Positions 5,596-12,235 of a stretch of 12,235 nt of DNA are shown here, piece after piece. This stretch comes from Candidatus Iainarchaeum sp. (GTDB lineage: Archaea; Iainarchaeota; Iainarchaeia; Iainarchaeales; JAAZKV01), in contig JABHJM010000028.1 of NCBI GenBank assembly GCA_018691995.1, positions 1 through 12,235 on the forward strand, written 5' to 3'. Within the stretch, counting starts at the first letter, position 1, and each line of letters starts with the position of its first letter. The notes under the pieces are model-generated. The model had not been told where the DNA came from. It made no database searches and worked only from the letters and a program-made list of their open reading frames with translations. The position numbers and the translations under genes were made by a program.

Positions 5596-6792
5596 ATGTT
5601 ACTTGGAATATTCTCAGACACCCACCTTGGATTTGGAAGTGATGAAAGGTACGTTGAGGCATTTGATCGGTTTGATGAAATAATAGATTTTTTTAAAGAA
5701 AAAGGTGTTGATTATATTTTACATGCAGGAGATTTATTCGACCATGCAATTCCAACTCAAGAAGTGTGGCATAAAACAATGGAATGTTTTAATAAAAACA
5801 ATTCAAAATTAACTCTTCTTTCAAAAACATATCTTGATCAAAAAATAGATGTTACCATCAAAGGAATTCCAATTATTGCAATTCACGGAACACATGAATT
5901 TCGTGGAAAAGATTTTTCAAATGCACTAGCAGTACTTGAAGAAGCAAATTGTTTATTGCATTTGCATGCAGGAAATGTAAAACTTACAAAGGGTGATGAA
6001 GAAATTTATATTCATGGTATGGGTGGCGTTCCAGAAAAACATGCAAAGTTAGTTCTTGAAAAATATTCTCCAAAACCAGTAGTTGGAAAAACAAATTTGT
6101 TACTTTTACATCAATCTTTCAAAGAATTTCTGCCTTTTGATGATGAATCAATAGCATCTCTTTCTTTGGGCGATCTTCCAGAAGGCTTTGATTTAATAAT
6201 TGACGGGCATTTACACTGGATGGATGAACAAGATGCAAATGGAAAACGTTTCCTTTTAACTGGTTCAACAATTTTCACTCAAATGAAAAAACTTGAGTCA
6301 AAAAAAGGAAAAGGTTGTTTTTTATTTGATACAAAAACTAAAAAATTAGATTTTTTCCCATTTAAAAATCAAAGAAAATTATTTTATGAAAAATTAAAGT
6401 TCAAAGATGCTCAACCAGAAGAAGTAATTAATCTTGTTAATGAAAAATTAGAAGAAATATTATCAAGTGAATTTGAAATAAAACCACTTATTCGTTTCAA
6501 ACTAACTGGTACACTTGCAAAAGGATTTTCTAAAAAAGATATAAAGCTCGAGATTCCAAAAGAAAAAGCAATATTTTCAATTTCAAAAGATTTTGAATCA
6601 GCTCTTTTCAAAAAACAAATTGACAATTTAAAAGAATTACAAAAAGAAAAAAAGGGAGTAATTGAAATGGGGATTGATATTTTAGAAAAAAATGTTGAAG
6701 AAGCAAAACTCAAAGTTGATACAAGAAGATTGTTTGATCTTCTTAGTGCTAGTGAAATGGAAAAGGCAGAAGAGGTTTTGTTAAAAGAATAG
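5596..6792 (+). CDS. mre11: Mre11-like DNA double-strand-break repair nuclease
   Basis: A calcineurin-like phosphoesterase of the Mre11/SbcD family. With Rad50 it tethers and trims broken DNA ends using Mn2+-dependent exo- and endonuclease activity. Metal-binding motifs in order are FSDTHLG (6-12; D8, H10), LHAGDLFD (42-49; D46), HGTHE (97-101), LLHQS (170-174; H172) and IDGHLHW (202-208; H205, H207). The capping and C-terminal parts (about 230-398) are lysine- and glutamate-rich. At 398 residues the length is normal. The third motif is usually GNHD; here the metal-binding Asn is Thr and the final Asp is Glu, while the catalytic His (H100) remains. The ATG at 5596 starts directly on the first strand; a nearby ATG at 5591 is out of frame. 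No rad50 is in the window. It lies 52 bp after the ThiI-like gene. Confidence 0.9.
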   Translation: MLLGIFSDTHLGFGSDERYVEAFDRFDEIIDFFKEKGVDYILHAGDLFDHAIPTQEVWHKTMECFNKNNSKLTLLSKTYLDQKIDVTIKGIPIIAIHGTHEFRGKDFSNALAVLEEANCLLHLHAGNVKLTKGDEEIYIHGMGGVPEKHAKLVLEKYSPKPVVGKTNLLLLHQSFKEFLPFDDESIASLSLGDLPEGFDLIIDGHLHWMDEQDANGKRFLLTGSTIFTQMKKLESKKGKGCFLFDTKTKKLDFFPFKNQRKLFYEKLKFKDAQPEEVINLVNEKLEEILSSEFEIKPLIRFKLTGTLAKGFSKKDIKLEIPKEKAIFSISKDFESALFKKQIDNLKELQKEKKGVIEMGIDILEKNVEEAKLKVDTRRLFDLLSASEMEKAEEVLLKE

Positions 6793-6810
6793 AATTATTA
6801 ATTTCAAAAA

Positions 6811-6815
6811 AGGAG
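6811..6815 (+). promoter_or_regulatory. Ribosome binding site of the HTH gene
   Basis: AGGAG lies 7 nt before the ATG at 6823. With only 30 bp after the mre11 stop and no clear TATA element, it suggests the HTH gene is translated from the mre11 mRNA. Confidence 0.6.
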
Positions 6816-6822
6816 TATTATT

Positions 6823-7458
6823 ATGATTAGAAAAAATCTTGTGCGCGGTCCTGCTGGAAAATTTGTATCAGGACTTCCCAGACAAATTGAAAGTGAAATT
6901 GTGACTCGGATTGGACAAAAAGGAAGTTCAATGGCAAAAATTGCTTCTGAATTAGGGTTGTCAATAGATACTGTGGTTAGACGAAAAGGGAGTAGGTTAA
7001 GTCATAGGGATGCACAAAAATTATATTTTGAAATTTTAAAGAAAGAATATGTGAAACCAATAGTTAAATTATTGGCTCTTAGAGAGGAGGTTGTTACTGT
7101 TAAAAAAGTTCAAGAACTTTTATCTAAAAAATATGGTGGACCTTCTTCAAGAACTTTAGTGTCAAGAGCAATTGAACAGTTGGCACAAGGAGGGATGGTA
7201 TTTAGTCGTCCAAGAGAATATGCCCAAGCAAAAACAAGGGCGGCTAAATTAAACACTAAGTGGAAAAAAGTTGATTCTTTAATTGTTGAAATGAGAAAAA
7301 GTTTTTCAGATTTGCGAGATGAACAACTTGTTGAAAAAATAAATGCGAAGCTGCCAAAAGGTCAAACGATTAATTACAATACATTGAGAAGAAGAATAAC
7401 TTCTCTAAAAAAAGTAGGGCGCCTTCCAAATCAAAGACGCGGATACAAAACAAAATAA
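6823..7458 (+). CDS. Unrecognised DNA-binding-type protein with three helix-turn-helix regions
   Basis: I do not recognise the family. The 211-residue basic protein shows three HTH-like stretches. A classic one at 36-55 (SMAKIASELGLSIDTVVRRK) resembles resolvase or sigma-type HTHs. A winged-helix-like one at about 91-130 has VKKVQELLSKKY, SSRTLVSRAIEQL and GGMVFSRPRE as the wing. A third at about 163-203 has DEQLVEKINAKL, NYNTLRRRITSLKKVGRL and a basic end RRGYKTK. There is no catalytic motif, membrane segment or signal peptide. It probably binds DNA or RNA as a regulator or architectural factor. It follows mre11 by 30 bp in the same direction, and its stop codon directly abuts the stop codon of top6A on the other strand. 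Confidence 0.75.
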   Translation: MIRKNLVRGPAGKFVSGLPRQIESEIVTRIGQKGSSMAKIASELGLSIDTVVRRKGSRLSHRDAQKLYFEILKKEYVKPIVKLLALREEVVTVKKVQELLSKKYGGPSSRTLVSRAIEQLAQGGMVFSRPREYAQAKTRAAKLNTKWKKVDSLIVEMRKSFSDLRDEQLVEKINAKLPKGQTINYNTLRRRITSLKKVGRLPNQRRGYKTK

Positions 7459-8607
7459 TTAAGGTAAGAATTCTTTGTTCCTAATTTTTTCAGGCAAGTA
7501 GTGTGTTGCAACAAAATCAAGTCTTCTGTTTGCAAGAGCCTGTTGTTCAATTCTTTTCTTATCAACAAGAGCCTTTTTTAGTAATGCTTGCCAATCTTTA
7601 TTTTGGAACCATGGATAAGCCATCATTTCCTTAGCTCTCTTAATGTCTCCATCTTTCATATTTTCAGTTACATTTTCAAGTTTGTATTCTTTAATATCAT
7701 CGAGAGTCATTCCAACGAATTTTGATTTTGGTACACTCATAAATTCACTGTGCGCAGCTAATGCCATTGAACCTTGTTTAATTACAGAATAAATATACCA
7801 TCCGTAAGGGTCTCCGTCTGTGAAAACATAAGTTGGCAAGTCAAGTTCTTTATGAACTCTATGGATAAGTCTTCTTGCTCCACGAGCGGCTTGTCCTCCA
7901 ACTCCAATTAACAAACAATGGTTATCTTTTGGAAAACCCTCTTCAATTAATCTTTCAAACATTGCTTCAGTCTCAACAACTAATAAATAGTCAGCATCTG
8001 TTTCAATAATTTCAATTTCTTCAGGTTCCATTCTGCTCATAATGCTCCATCCACCTCTTCCAAGTTTTGAAGCATTGAATTTATCGTTGTGGTGCATTTT
8101 GTCTTTAAGAGTGATATTTCCATATAAAGTTCCTTTTGGATTTGCGTGTAAATTTAATTTTTCACGAATAGTATTAACACTGTGTTCAAGATCAACAATA
8201 GTTGGGTCAGATTCATCTTGTCCTTCAAAAGTGTTCTCTTTTGTTCCTTCAATAGTGTGTTTTAGTTCATAATAAATTTCACGAATAGATGCGGTTTTAT
8301 TATGTAATAAGTATTCGTTTGTTTTTGACATGATAAGAGAAGTTTGCATGAATTTTCTTGCGTGTGCAACGTTTAGAAAGTTTCTAGTAACCGTTTTGTC
8401 TCCAAGACTTAAGTATCCTTTTTTCTCATCCCAGACAACATTGCTTTTTCCCCTTTGCATTGTAGTAAAAGAAGGATCTTTATGGGCTTTGATTTCTTTA
8501 ACCATTCGTTCAGCACTTTTTTTAATTCTACTTGCAATTTCTTTTGTAGTAGTTTTTTCTGAAGTTACTGCTTTAGCTTTTGGTTTTCTCATTTTTCTAG
8601 TTGCCAT
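7459..8607 (-). CDS. top6A: DNA topoisomerase VI subunit A
   Basis: Catalytic subunit of the type IIB topoisomerase, homologous to Spo11; it cuts both strands with two-base 5' overhangs to relax supercoils and unlink chromosomes. In the 382-residue protein, the winged-helix region holds SIREIYYELKH with the nucleophile most likely Tyr113 (second of the YY pair, by analogy with yeast Spo11). The Toprim fold holds the metal-binding Glu212 in VVETEAMF and the DxD pair Asp264/Asp266 in FTDGDPYGWYIY. GVGGQAARGARRLIHRVHKEL (236-255) is the expected DNA-binding stretch. The first 45 or so residues are a basic extension. The ATG at 8607 overlaps the preceding gene's stop (TAATG) and has AGGTGA 7 nt upstream (8620-8615). 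It ends tail to tail with the HTH gene at zero distance. Confidence 0.97.
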   Translation of the reverse strand: MATRKMRKPKAKAVTSEKTTTKEIASRIKKSAERMVKEIKAHKDPSFTTMQRGKSNVVWDEKKGYLSLGDKTVTRNFLNVAHARKFMQTSLIMSKTNEYLLHNKTASIREIYYELKHTIEGTKENTFEGQDESDPTIVDLEHSVNTIREKLNLHANPKGTLYGNITLKDKMHHNDKFNASKLGRGGWSIMSRMEPEEIEIIETDADYLLVVETEAMFERLIEEGFPKDNHCLLIGVGGQAARGARRLIHRVHKELDLPTYVFTDGDPYGWYIYSVIKQGSMALAAHSEFMSVPKSKFVGMTLDDIKEYKLENVTENMKDGDIKRAKEMMAYPWFQNKDWQALLKKALVDKKRIEQQALANRRLDFVATHYLPEKIRNKEFLP

Positions 8608-8753
8608 TATTCTTTCACCTTTTTTATCATTTCATTATAACAATCAACACAAACGTGGTACTTTTTAACATTCATTTCTTTTGGGGGAGAAAACAATATT
8701 GCTCCAAACTCTATTAATTCTTTTCCACAAAAATCACAAATTGGTTTTATCAT
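8607..8753 (-). CDS. 48-aa CxxC/CxxC zinc-knuckle protein between top6B and top6A
   Basis: A 48-residue protein with CDFCGKEL (6-13) and CVDCYNEM (35-42): two CxxC pairs 25 residues apart, a likely single zinc site (C6, C9, C35, C38) as in zinc ribbons and treble clefs. Between them lies GAILFSPPKEM (17-27) and the basic KYHV. Its ATG at 8753 overlaps the top6B stop (ATGA), and its TAA overlaps the top6A start (TAATG). AGGTGA (8763-8758) sits 4 nt before its start, inside the end of top6B. That arrangement implies translational coupling of all three genes and a role tied to topoisomerase VI, perhaps assembly or regulation. I do not recognise the family by name. The reading frame and overlaps are seen; zinc binding and the link to the enzyme are inferred. 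Confidence 0.85.
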   Translation of the reverse strand: MIKPICDFCGKELIEFGAILFSPPKEMNVKKYHVCVDCYNEMIKKVKE

Positions 8754-10453
8754 TTTTTCACCTTTTCTTTTGATTTATCTTTTCCATTTTTTTTACTAAT
8801 ACTACTTTTTGAATCTTTATCCATTTTGTCTTGCATTTTAGCCATCTCTTCAGCATCTTTTGCTTCATCAAGTTTTAATTTTTCAAGAACTAATTTTTCC
8901 ATTCTCTTTTTGATATCTTCTTCATTTGCTTTTGTTATTTCTTTTAGAGCTTTTGCAATTTCAGGAATATATTTGTAAAACATTTTTCTTTTTAATTGGT
9001 TTTCAGCTTCACGTCGTTTGTGTGAAATATAAATTCCTGCACGTCTTCCAGTATTCATTAAAGCGAATCGAATTTCTGCTAAAACTTCTTCTTCATCAGC
9101 CACTGATTGTTTTCCTGCGCCAGTGTATGGGATGTGTACTGAAATAAAATTTATAAAAACTGTTACTGGGGAATGTTCAACATCTTTTATGTTGTATCTT
9201 TTCCAATCAATACTTTGTACCGCGTGAGTAAGTGCACAGTTTCCCGCATCAAATGGAAGTGGAACTCTGTTTGCAAATCTCATAATTTCCATTTTTCGTC
9301 CTTCAGCATTACTTCTTCCAGCGTCTCCGCCATAAGCAATTGCAATTTCAACTTGGAATGGAAATCCTCCAGCATAAACTGTTGGTTTTCTTGTTAACAC
9401 TGTTAAAAATTCTGGCTTTACAATACTGTCTAAAGATTTTTTGATTTGATCTTCTCCAATTGGCCTTAATGCATCAGTTGAAGGAGCAATAAAATTTATT
9501 TCTTTGAATGCTTTTACAATTTCTTCACTTTCACTCCAATTAATTTTTTTAGGATCTTTATTCAAATCAAAACTAACTCTGTTTTTAACTTCTTGAATAG
9601 ATTTTGCACCAGTTCGATCAAAATCATTTGAAATAAAACTTGCAACAGTTCTTGCTTTTGTAACTTTTACAAGAGTAATAATTTCATCAACAGTAACTCC
9701 TTTTGGATGTGGTTTAACTTCTTTTGGAAGTTGTGGAATTTTGTTGTGTGTTCTTTTAAAAGTAATTTTTTGTCCCATTGGGTCACGAAAAGAAATTTGT
9801 GCGTGTGGATTTGAAATAGCAGTTCTTCGTAAGTATTCAAGTGGACCTTGTTCACTATCCCGGTATAAAACATCTTTGAATTTTGCTTGTACAGCAGTCC
9901 CTTGGAATGCTTTTGCAATTTCTTTTTCATTTGTAATTTTTGGTTCATTATGTTTTGGATCAATTGTAATTTCAAGAGAAATAGCTTTTTGTCCTTTTCT
10001 CCCAGTAATAATTTTGCTAGCTTTTCCAGTAGTCATTTGAGAAAGCATTGTACAACCGCTACAACCAATTCCTTGTTGTCCACGGGATTGTATGAGTCTG
10101 TGGAACTTGGTTCCTGCTAAAAGTTTTCCAAATGCTTTTCCAATATTAGTATTGCTAATTCCAGGGCCATTGTCAGTTACAGTAACTTCATAATATTCTT
10201 TTCCAAGTTCATCAATTTTAACATCAATATTTGGCAAAATTCCAGCTTCTTCACAAGCATCGAGCGAATTTGTAACATATTCGTGTGTTATCATGGTTAA
10301 AGTTCTTACTTTTCCATAAAAACCAAGCATTTGTTTGTTTTTCTTAAAAAATTCTGCTACAGAGTGCTCTTTAAATTCAGCATCAAGCTTTTTTGTACCC
10401 TCATCATAGCTTTCTTCAGCAGTATTTGCTTTCTTAACTTCTTTTTTAGTCAC
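8750..10453 (-). CDS. top6B: DNA topoisomerase VI subunit B
   Basis: ATPase subunit of topoisomerase VI; ATP-driven dimerisation opens and closes the gate of the A2B2 enzyme. The 567-residue protein has a GHKL ATPase domain with HEYVTNSLDACEEAG (57-71; Glu58 as general base, Asn62 for Mg2+), VTDNGPGIS (92-100) and SRGQQGIG (123-130). The H2TH-like linker follows (about 240-320). The transducer domain has FANRVPLPFDAGNCAL (393-408) and YTGAGKQSVA (443-452), whose Lys448 is the probable gamma-phosphate contact. The tail after about 520 is a K/D/S-rich low-complexity stretch. Start is GTG at 10453, chosen because GGTGA lies 4 nt before it and no in-frame ATG fits. It ends in an ATGA overlap with the small cysteine protein. 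Confidence 0.97.
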   Translation of the reverse strand: MTKKEVKKANTAEESYDEGTKKLDAEFKEHSVAEFFKKNKQMLGFYGKVRTLTMITHEYVTNSLDACEEAGILPNIDVKIDELGKEYYEVTVTDNGPGISNTNIGKAFGKLLAGTKFHRLIQSRGQQGIGCSGCTMLSQMTTGKASKIITGRKGQKAISLEITIDPKHNEPKITNEKEIAKAFQGTAVQAKFKDVLYRDSEQGPLEYLRRTAISNPHAQISFRDPMGQKITFKRTHNKIPQLPKEVKPHPKGVTVDEIITLVKVTKARTVASFISNDFDRTGAKSIQEVKNRVSFDLNKDPKKINWSESEEIVKAFKEINFIAPSTDALRPIGEDQIKKSLDSIVKPEFLTVLTRKPTVYAGGFPFQVEIAIAYGGDAGRSNAEGRKMEIMRFANRVPLPFDAGNCALTHAVQSIDWKRYNIKDVEHSPVTVFINFISVHIPYTGAGKQSVADEEEVLAEIRFALMNTGRRAGIYISHKRREAENQLKRKMFYKYIPEIAKALKEITKANEEDIKKRMEKLVLEKLKLDEAKDAEEMAKMQDKMDKDSKSSISKKNGKDKSKEKVKK

Positions 10454-10510
10454 TTGCTCACCATTTGCCCGTCTCTATATAGTATATTCTAGTAAGATTG
10501 AATGCTTATA

Positions 10511-10520
10511 AGTATATAAA
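10511..10520 (-). promoter_or_regulatory. Promoter of the topoisomerase VI genes
   Basis: TTTATATACT on the minus strand is a strong TATA match in the 102-bp gap after the KH gene. Initiation would be near 10490, giving a leader of about 37 nt before the GTG at 10453. A second TATA-like CTATATAG lies at 10475-10482. The gap shows that top6B, the small gene and top6A can be expressed apart from the aIF1A-RIO1-KH block. Confidence 0.5.
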
Positions 10521-10555
10521 GCTAATGTGACTTTTTGACTAGTTTGGACTTATTT

Positions 10556-11071
10556 TTACAATTCGAACCGATCGTGCTTCTCTTCAAGGAAATGTTCCAT
10601 TGTTTCGTGAGTTGCTCCTTGTAAGAGCATTTCAACTACATCAGTAGCTTCTTCAATAGTATCAGGTTTTGCAATTATTGCAACAGTTTTGCCATAAACA
10701 CTAATTAAGGCACCTGTTTTTTTCTCTATTTCTCTTCTTGCTTCTCCCTCTCTTCCAATAACGCGTCCTCTTTTTGCTTCCTGAGCACTTCTATTTTTTC
10801 CAGTAAAATCACGAATTTCAACTATTTTTAACAAATAATTATCTTCAAGCAGAGTAAATGCTCTTTTTGGGGAAAAACCTCTTCCAATTGCGTGAACAAC
10901 ATCTCTTGCTTTGAAAAAATTCTCTCCTTCGCCAATAAGGGTAACTTCTCCATTTGAAGAATCAATATTAATTTTTATTTTTGTTCGTTTTGCAATTGTT
11001 TTTCTTGTCACACCATTTGTTCCAATTAAAACAGCAATTCTTTCATCAGGGATTCTAATTATTTCATCCAT
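10556..11071 (-). CDS. dim2: Dim2/Pno1-type KH-domain RNA-binding protein
   Basis: Archaeal homologue of eukaryotic Dim2/Pno1, which binds the 3' end of small-subunit rRNA during late 30S/40S maturation. The 171-residue protein has two KH domains: a divergent first with IPDERIAVLIGTNGVTRKTI (7-26; GxxG at 17-20), and a second with KRGRVIGREGEARREIEKKTG (100-120; GxxG at 106-109) followed by ISVYGKTVAII. The conserved linker HAIGRGFSPKRAFTLL (60-75) and the C-terminal end near ALLQGATH-like MLLQGATHETMEHFL (148-162) match the family. Its ATG lies 25 bp after the RIO1 stop, with GGTG about 10 nt before the start. Sitting directly after RIO1 fits a joint role in small-subunit maturation. Confidence 0.92.
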   Translation of the reverse strand: MDEIIRIPDERIAVLIGTNGVTRKTIAKRTKIKINIDSSNGEVTLIGEGENFFKARDVVHAIGRGFSPKRAFTLLEDNYLLKIVEIRDFTGKNRSAQEAKRGRVIGREGEARREIEKKTGALISVYGKTVAIIAKPDTIEEATDVVEMLLQGATHETMEHFLEEKHDRFEL

Positions 11072-11096
11072 ATTTAATTTACACCTTTAATCATTT

Positions 11097-11843
11097 TTAT
11101 TTCTTCGCTTTAATGTCTGTGTACATTTTTTTCTCGTTAGTGTCAACACCATGTCGTTTAAACCATCTGCTCATATTTCGCACATCTCTCTCAAAAAACT
11201 CTTTTGCTTTTGGGTGCAAGGTTGAAACAGATTGTCCAACATCAATAACAACTAATTCTTCATCATTGTTTAAAATATTGTATTCACTTAAATCAGCATG
11301 CACTAACTTTTTCTTAACCATTTTTGCCATATACTTACAAACAATTTCATATTTTTCTTCCATATCTAAAAAAACTTTATCTTTTGCACGAGGAGCAGCA
11401 ACTCCATCTACTCCAATAAATTCCATTACCAAACAATTTCTTGCAAAAGCAATAGGTAGTGGAACACGTACACGAGCTCTGCTTAGTTCTTCAAGATTTC
11501 TAAATTCTTTTCTTGTCCAAGCTTTAACAATTTCAAATTTATCTTTTCTCACATCTTTAAATCTTTCATCACCAATGATATAATCACTCATGTGTTTGAA
11601 ATCACTTGTTTCAATTTTATAAATTTTTAGAGCATAAAAGTTTTTTCCACTATTGCATCGAAAAACGTTTCCTTCTTTTCCAGTTGAAATAACAAATTCA
11701 ACTTCGTCAAAATATTTTTTTCTTGCAAGTTCAGTAATAGTTGCAATTGTTTCTTTGTCAAAAACATCATCAAAAACTTTTCTAGCTTGTTTGTTTTTAA
11801 TGTATTTTTTTTCATCTCGATCAAATTTATCTTCTGCGTCCAT
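11097..11843 (-). CDS. rio1: RIO1-type atypical serine protein kinase/ATPase
   Basis: RIO1 kinases act in the last steps of small-subunit maturation, in part by releasing Dim2/Pno1-type factors. The 248-residue protein has the N-terminal helical part (about 1-48), STGKEGNVF (53-61) as the P-loop, ALKIYK (71-76) with the ATP-binding Lys73, the RIO-specific flexible loop (about 80-106), HADLSEYNIL (182-191) with catalytic Asp184 and Asn189, and VVIDVGQSV (198-206) with metal-binding and phosphoacceptor Asp201. STGKEGNV marks RIO1 rather than RIO2, which has an N-terminal winged helix absent here. All catalytic residues are intact. It lies 52 bp after aIF1A and 25 bp before the KH gene. Confidence 0.95.
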   Translation of the reverse strand: MDAEDKFDRDEKKYIKNKQARKVFDDVFDKETIATITELARKKYFDEVEFVISTGKEGNVFRCNSGKNFYALKIYKIETSDFKHMSDYIIGDERFKDVRKDKFEIVKAWTRKEFRNLEELSRARVRVPLPIAFARNCLVMEFIGVDGVAAPRAKDKVFLDMEEKYEIVCKYMAKMVKKKLVHADLSEYNILNNDEELVVIDVGQSVSTLHPKAKEFFERDVRNMSRWFKRHGVDTNEKKMYTDIKAKK

Positions 11844-11895
11844 ATTTCATCACTAATATTTAGTAAAAAAGTTGTTAAAAATAACCTCTTATTTT

Positions 11896-12216
11896 TTAGA
11901 TTGGTAATTTGTCAAGTTTACCATTTCGTTTAAGCCAAGCAACTTGATTTCCAAGATATCGCCAAACAACATCTCCTTTTTCTGGTTGGAAATCCCACAT
12001 TCTTGCAATAATAATGTCATTTTCTCGAAGCCAAACTCTTTTCTTTAATTTTCCAGGAATTCTAAGTTGTCTTTCAACTCCATCTTCACAGTACACCTTA
12101 ACTTGATTAGTTCCCATTAATTTTGTTACAACACAAAATTGTTCAAGGTCTTTTGGCCTTGGTAATCTTGTTCTTGAATAATCTTCTTCAGGAGCAGTGC
12201 CGGGTCTTGGGCCCAT
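11896..12216 (-). CDS. eif1a: Translation initiation factor aIF1A
   Basis: Archaeal homologue of eIF1A/bacterial IF1; it binds the A site of the small subunit and helps start-codon selection. The 106-residue protein holds the S1-type OB fold at about 25-92: QFCVVTKLMGTNQVKVYCED (26-45), RQLRIPGKLKKRVWL (49-63) and NDIIIARMWDFQ (66-77). The basic N terminus includes RTRLPRPKD (15-23). Length and order are normal. The ATG at 12216 follows an A-rich leader of at least 19 nt to the window edge, with no Shine-Dalgarno site visible, so the mRNA may be leaderless or its promoter lies outside the window. It heads the aIF1A-RIO1-KH block. Confidence 0.96.
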   Translation of the reverse strand: MGPRPGTAPEEDYSRTRLPRPKDLEQFCVVTKLMGTNQVKVYCEDGVERQLRIPGKLKKRVWLRENDIIIARMWDFQPEKGDVVWRYLGNQVAWLKRNGKLDKLPI

Positions 12217-12235
12217 TTTATTTTTTCTTTTTTGT

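Noticed and set aside
8042..8668. Plus-strand frames opposite top6A and the small cysteine gene
   Set aside because: They are shadows of the top6A coding strand and have no ribosome-binding site or family resemblance.

Overview
The window is an AT-rich archaeal chromosome segment (roughly 30% G+C by eye). Topoisomerase VI A and B, RIO1 kinase, a Dim2/Pno1-type KH protein, aIF1A, ribosomal protein L10e, Mre11, TATA/BRE-like promoters and an AGGTGA-type Shine-Dalgarno motif all say Archaea. Divergent core proteins, very low G+C and lysine/glutamate-rich tails suggest a DPANN lineage such as Woesearchaeales or Pacearchaeales. That placement is an inference, not something the sequence proves.

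Layout. At 1-66 is the start of an unidentified minus-strand gene. At 135-2615 (-) is phosphoenolpyruvate synthase, divergent from a solo beta-class DNA methyltransferase at 2682-3383 (+); the two appear to share one promoter. Both end in copies of a 28-nt motif (109-136 and 3385-3412), which lies in the same orientation relative to each gene. L10e with a long charged tail is at 3430-4206 (-). The 4207-4706 region is mostly non-coding: a G+C-rich hairpin island that is a candidate ncRNA (about 4320-4412), a near-palindrome, tRNA-Cys(GCA) on the minus strand (4529-4599), and a second G+C-rich structured stretch (4600-4652) abutting the 5' end of the tRNA. A plus-strand run follows: a ThiI-like THUMP protein with a degenerate PP-loop (4707-5543), an Mre11-like nuclease (5596-6792) and an unrecognised triple-HTH protein (6823-7458). 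It meets tail to tail, with no gap, a long minus-strand block: aIF1A, RIO1, Dim2-like KH protein, Topo VI B, a 48-aa CxxC/CxxC protein and Topo VI A.

How the genes fit together. aIF1A, RIO1 and Dim2/Pno1 act in translation initiation and late small-subunit maturation. The two Topo VI subunits form the A2B2 type IIB topoisomerase. The 48-aa cysteine protein between them overlaps the stop codon of top6B and the start codon of top6A, so all three should be translationally coupled; it is the most interesting novelty in the window. The two G+C-rich non-coding islands around tRNA-Cys and the paired 28-nt 3'-end motif are the next best leads. There is no CRISPR array, transposase or phage gene here.
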